This document shows, one piece after another, positions 39,827 through 41,460 of a DNA stretch of 41,460 bases. The translations under genes were made by a program, and so were the position numbers. The DNA comes from Alphaproteobacteria bacterium (GTDB lineage Bacteria; Pseudomonadota; Alphaproteobacteria; Rhizobiales; Xanthobacteraceae). The DNA is taken from positions 1 to 41,460 of the forward strand of contig VAZV01000181.1 of assembly GCA_005884765.1 (NCBI GenBank), given 5' to 3'. Every line of letters begins with the position of its first letter. Within the stretch, counting starts at the first letter, position 1. The notes under the pieces are model-generated. The model did no database searches. It saw only the letters and a program-made list of their open reading frames with translations, and had not been told where the DNA came from.

Positions 39827-40108
39827 CTAACGCGTTATCGGATTGGCGGGCTGCTCAGGCTCAGGCGCCACCGGAGCGGGCTCGAGCGGAGTTTTGGGCT
39901 CGGTCGGCCTTACTTCTGCACCGACCGCATGCGCCGCTTCGCCGGTGGTTTTGTAAGTAGCGACCTCGGCCGTCTGCACCTTCGGGCGGGTCCACGGACC
40001 GTGATCGACAATCAGCATCGCCAAAACGCCAAGCACCGCGACCACGAGCGCAACTATCGCGGGGTGGGCCATCAGCGACGTCGGTTCGTCCAAATGTTTC
40101 TTGTTCAT
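39827..40108 (-). CDS. Small membrane-anchored protein with proline-rich tail (93 residues)
   Basis: The N-terminus is polar for about 15 residues; then PAIVALVVAVLGVLAMLIV forms one transmembrane helix, followed by an outside segment of some 55 residues ending in a Pro/Glu-rich tail (PKTPLEPAPVAPEPEQP). This looks like a bitopic inner-membrane protein whose tail spans part of the periplasm. No family is recognised and the ribosome-binding site is weak. It lies downstream of the solute-binding protein gene on the same strand, 178 bp away. Confidence 0.6.
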   Translation of the reverse strand: MNKKHLDEPTSLMAHPAIVALVVAVLGVLAMLIVDHGPWTRPKVQTAEVATYKTTGEAAHAVGAEVRPTEPKTPLEPAPVAPEPEQPANPITR

Positions 40109-40286
40109 CTGGCGGATCCGATTTGGCGTTTTGCTCTCGATGGGACAATTCGCCGGCCGGGCGAAAGGTTCCGAAGCCGGACTGTCGATTACTCACCTGC
40201 GGCGATGCAAAACCAAAACCCAACATCGCTGTGGGCCTTGTCCCAACAGGTGGATGCGGGCGCGAGAAACCTGCAAGGTCGACGCC

Positions 40287-41354
40287 TCACACCCTGAACA
40301 ATTTGGCGTAACGCGCTTTTATTTCCTCGCTCTGCGCCAGCACCGCGGCGGGATCGGATTTGAGCAACTTCAGCGCCGATAGCGGCGGGTGGCCGGGCTT
40401 CTCCTTGACCTGTGAATGGAAGGAGCGGTGTGCGAAATTGTCGACCAACGATTGCTGGAATTCCGCGCTGAAGAAGAAGCTCTGGAACAGCCGCGCGGCA
40501 TTCGGATTGGGCGCGTTGCGGAATATACCCGAGGGAACGATGATGAGTGGTGAGCCTTCGGTGGCATAGACGACCTCGATCGGCTTGCCTTGGTCCTTGA
40601 GCAACAAAAGATTATAGTCGTTGCCGTCAGCCATCACGGCACGCTCGCCCAACAACAGCTTCTTCGGCGGGTCCGCCGCAGATTGCACCTGCAGCACTTT
40701 CTGCTGCGCGAGCTTCTCGAAATACGACCAACCGAGTTCACGCGACAGCACGAATGTCGCGGTCATGATCGCGCCGGAATAGCCGGGATGCGCCTTGACG
40801 ATCTTGCCCTGCCATTTCGGATCGAGCAGGTCGGCATAGCTCTTTGGCGCGTCTTCCGGCTTCACCAGATTGCTGTTGTAGCCAATGGCCTCGATCCAGC
40901 CGCATGAAGTCGCCCACAGCCCATCAGGGTCAAATTGATCCGCCGGAAAATATTTCGCGACATCGTCGGACAAATAAGGCGCGAGCCAGTCTTTCGCCTT
41001 CCAGTCGAGATAATGCGCGGGATCAGTCGAATTGGCGACATCGACCGCGTGGATGCCGCTGGCCTGTTCCTGCGCGATCCGTTGATAGATCCGCTCGGCG
41101 CCGGAGCGCTCGACATGCACCGTGATGCCGGGGTATTTGGCTTCGAACGCCTTGCCGAGGCGTTCGGCGACATTTAGCTCGAGCGCGGAATAATAGGAGA
41201 CATTACCCTCGTTGCGGGCGGCTTCGATCAATTCGGGCGTCACTGTGGCTGGCGGCGGTGTAGCCGCCTTCGCCGGCTCGGCAAACAGCGCGCCGGCTGC
41301 AAGCGCGGTGGAGGTCTTGAGCACATCGCGCCGTGACCAGTTGCGATCTCGCAT
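40287..41354 (-). CDS. ABC transporter substrate-binding protein (Fe3+/AfuA-like) with Tat signal
   Basis: A 355-residue periplasmic binding protein of the type used for ferric iron, spermidine/putrescine and some phosphonates. The N-terminus, NWSRRDVLKTSTALAAGALF, is a twin-arginine signal with cleavage after AKA. The mature start (ELIEAARNEGNVSYYSALEL) and FEAKYPGITVHVERSGAERI are typical. Tyrosine pairs of true iron binders are not clearly seen, so an organic ligand is possible. No permease or ATPase is downstream in the window, so partners lie elsewhere or it works as an orphan. Confidence 0.88.
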   Translation of the reverse strand: MRDRNWSRRDVLKTSTALAAGALFAEPAKAATPPPATVTPELIEAARNEGNVSYYSALELNVAERLGKAFEAKYPGITVHVERSGAERIYQRIAQEQASGIHAVDVANSTDPAHYLDWKAKDWLAPYLSDDVAKYFPADQFDPDGLWATSCGWIEAIGYNSNLVKPEDAPKSYADLLDPKWQGKIVKAHPGYSGAIMTATFVLSRELGWSYFEKLAQQKVLQVQSAADPPKKLLLGERAVMADGNDYNLLLLKDQGKPIEVVYATEGSPLIIVPSGIFRNAPNPNAARLFQSFFFSAEFQQSLVDNFAHRSFHSQVKEKPGHPPLSALKLLKSDPAAVLAQSEEIKARYAKLFRV

Positions 41355-41416
41355 GGCGTTTCCCGCATCTTGCTCGCCTTTATATGATGGCGCGGCGTAT
41401 GATTGGAGTGTAGCAG

Positions 41417-41460
41417 ATGAGACCGTGCGATGTCCTGATCATTGGTGCCGGTCCGACGGG
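41417..41460 (+). CDS. FAD-dependent monooxygenase, N-terminus only
   Basis: The last 44 bases encode MRPCDVLIIGAGPTG, the FAD-binding GxGxxG loop typical of aromatic-ring hydroxylases (PHBH/UbiH type) and related flavoproteins. GGAG precedes the ATG by about 8 bases. The gene is divergent from the Tat-exported binding protein gene, with 62 bp between. Only the dinucleotide-binding loop is visible, so the flavoprotein class is tentative. Confidence 0.55.
   Translation, partial: MRPCDVLIIGAGPT

Noticed and set aside
1..41460. tRNA, rRNA or riboswitch genes
   Set aside because: No cloverleaf, rRNA core or recognisable riboswitch sequence was found by eye on either strand; a covariance-model scan would be needed to be certain.

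Overview
The window is high-GC alphaproteobacterial chromosome, most likely Bradyrhizobium or a close relative (Bradyrhizobiaceae/Nitrobacteraceae). This is inferred from the gene repertoire (several ABC importers, molybdenum hydroxylase, CoA ligase/transferase and dehydrogenases), from many start-stop overlaps, and from palindromic intergenic repeats of a kind I remember from these genomes. No rRNA, tRNA or CRISPR was found.

Layout. 1-2836 (+): a tightly coupled operon of an acyl-CoA synthetase (5' end outside the window), an opine-dehydrogenase-type enzyme and a 3-hydroxyacyl-CoA dehydrogenase. 2888-9252 (-): an SsuABC/TauABC-type importer operon that also holds an IlvD-type dehydratase and a NicX-like dioxygenase. 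9388-11560 (+): a beta-hydroxyacid dehydrogenase and a zinc alcohol dehydrogenase, closed by a strong bidirectional terminator. 11739-15489 (-): a three-subunit molybdenum hydroxylase (coxMSL type), with a short livF-like scrap just downstream.

15668-30240 looks like one catabolic island. It holds a luciferase-like monooxygenase, a polysaccharide-deacetylase/allantoinase-like hydrolase, a TetR regulator, a two-component flavin monooxygenase (oxygenase plus flavin reductase), two beta-hydroxyacid dehydrogenases, a complete Liv-type importer, an ACMSD-family amidohydrolase/decarboxylase, a maleylacetoacetate-isomerase-like GST and a family III CoA-transferase. Three promoters (coxM/LLM, monooxygenase/dehydrogenase, livK) share an 18-bp imperfectly palindromic motif present four times. 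This ties the Mo hydroxylase, both monooxygenases and the importer into one probable TetR regulon. The gene set suggests uptake, hydroxylation, ring opening or hydrolysis, decarboxylation and CoA activation of an aromatic or N-heterocyclic acid. The substrate cannot be read from the sequence, and the combination does not match a pathway I know.

30443-33111 is a decayed region: a GNAT gene, a prophage packaging scrap (small ORFs, terminase small subunit, and a terminase large subunit cut short and fused to an unrelated membrane tail), a repeated palindrome, and a diverged repeat unit present three times. 33135-41460 returns to ordinary metabolic genes: a Tat-signal MmgE/PrpD protein, a Kup potassium transporter, a TauD/TfdA dioxygenase, an enolase-superfamily dehydratase with an altered catalytic motif, several very small membrane or secreted proteins, an iron-type solute-binding protein, and the first codons of a FAD monooxygenase at the right edge.
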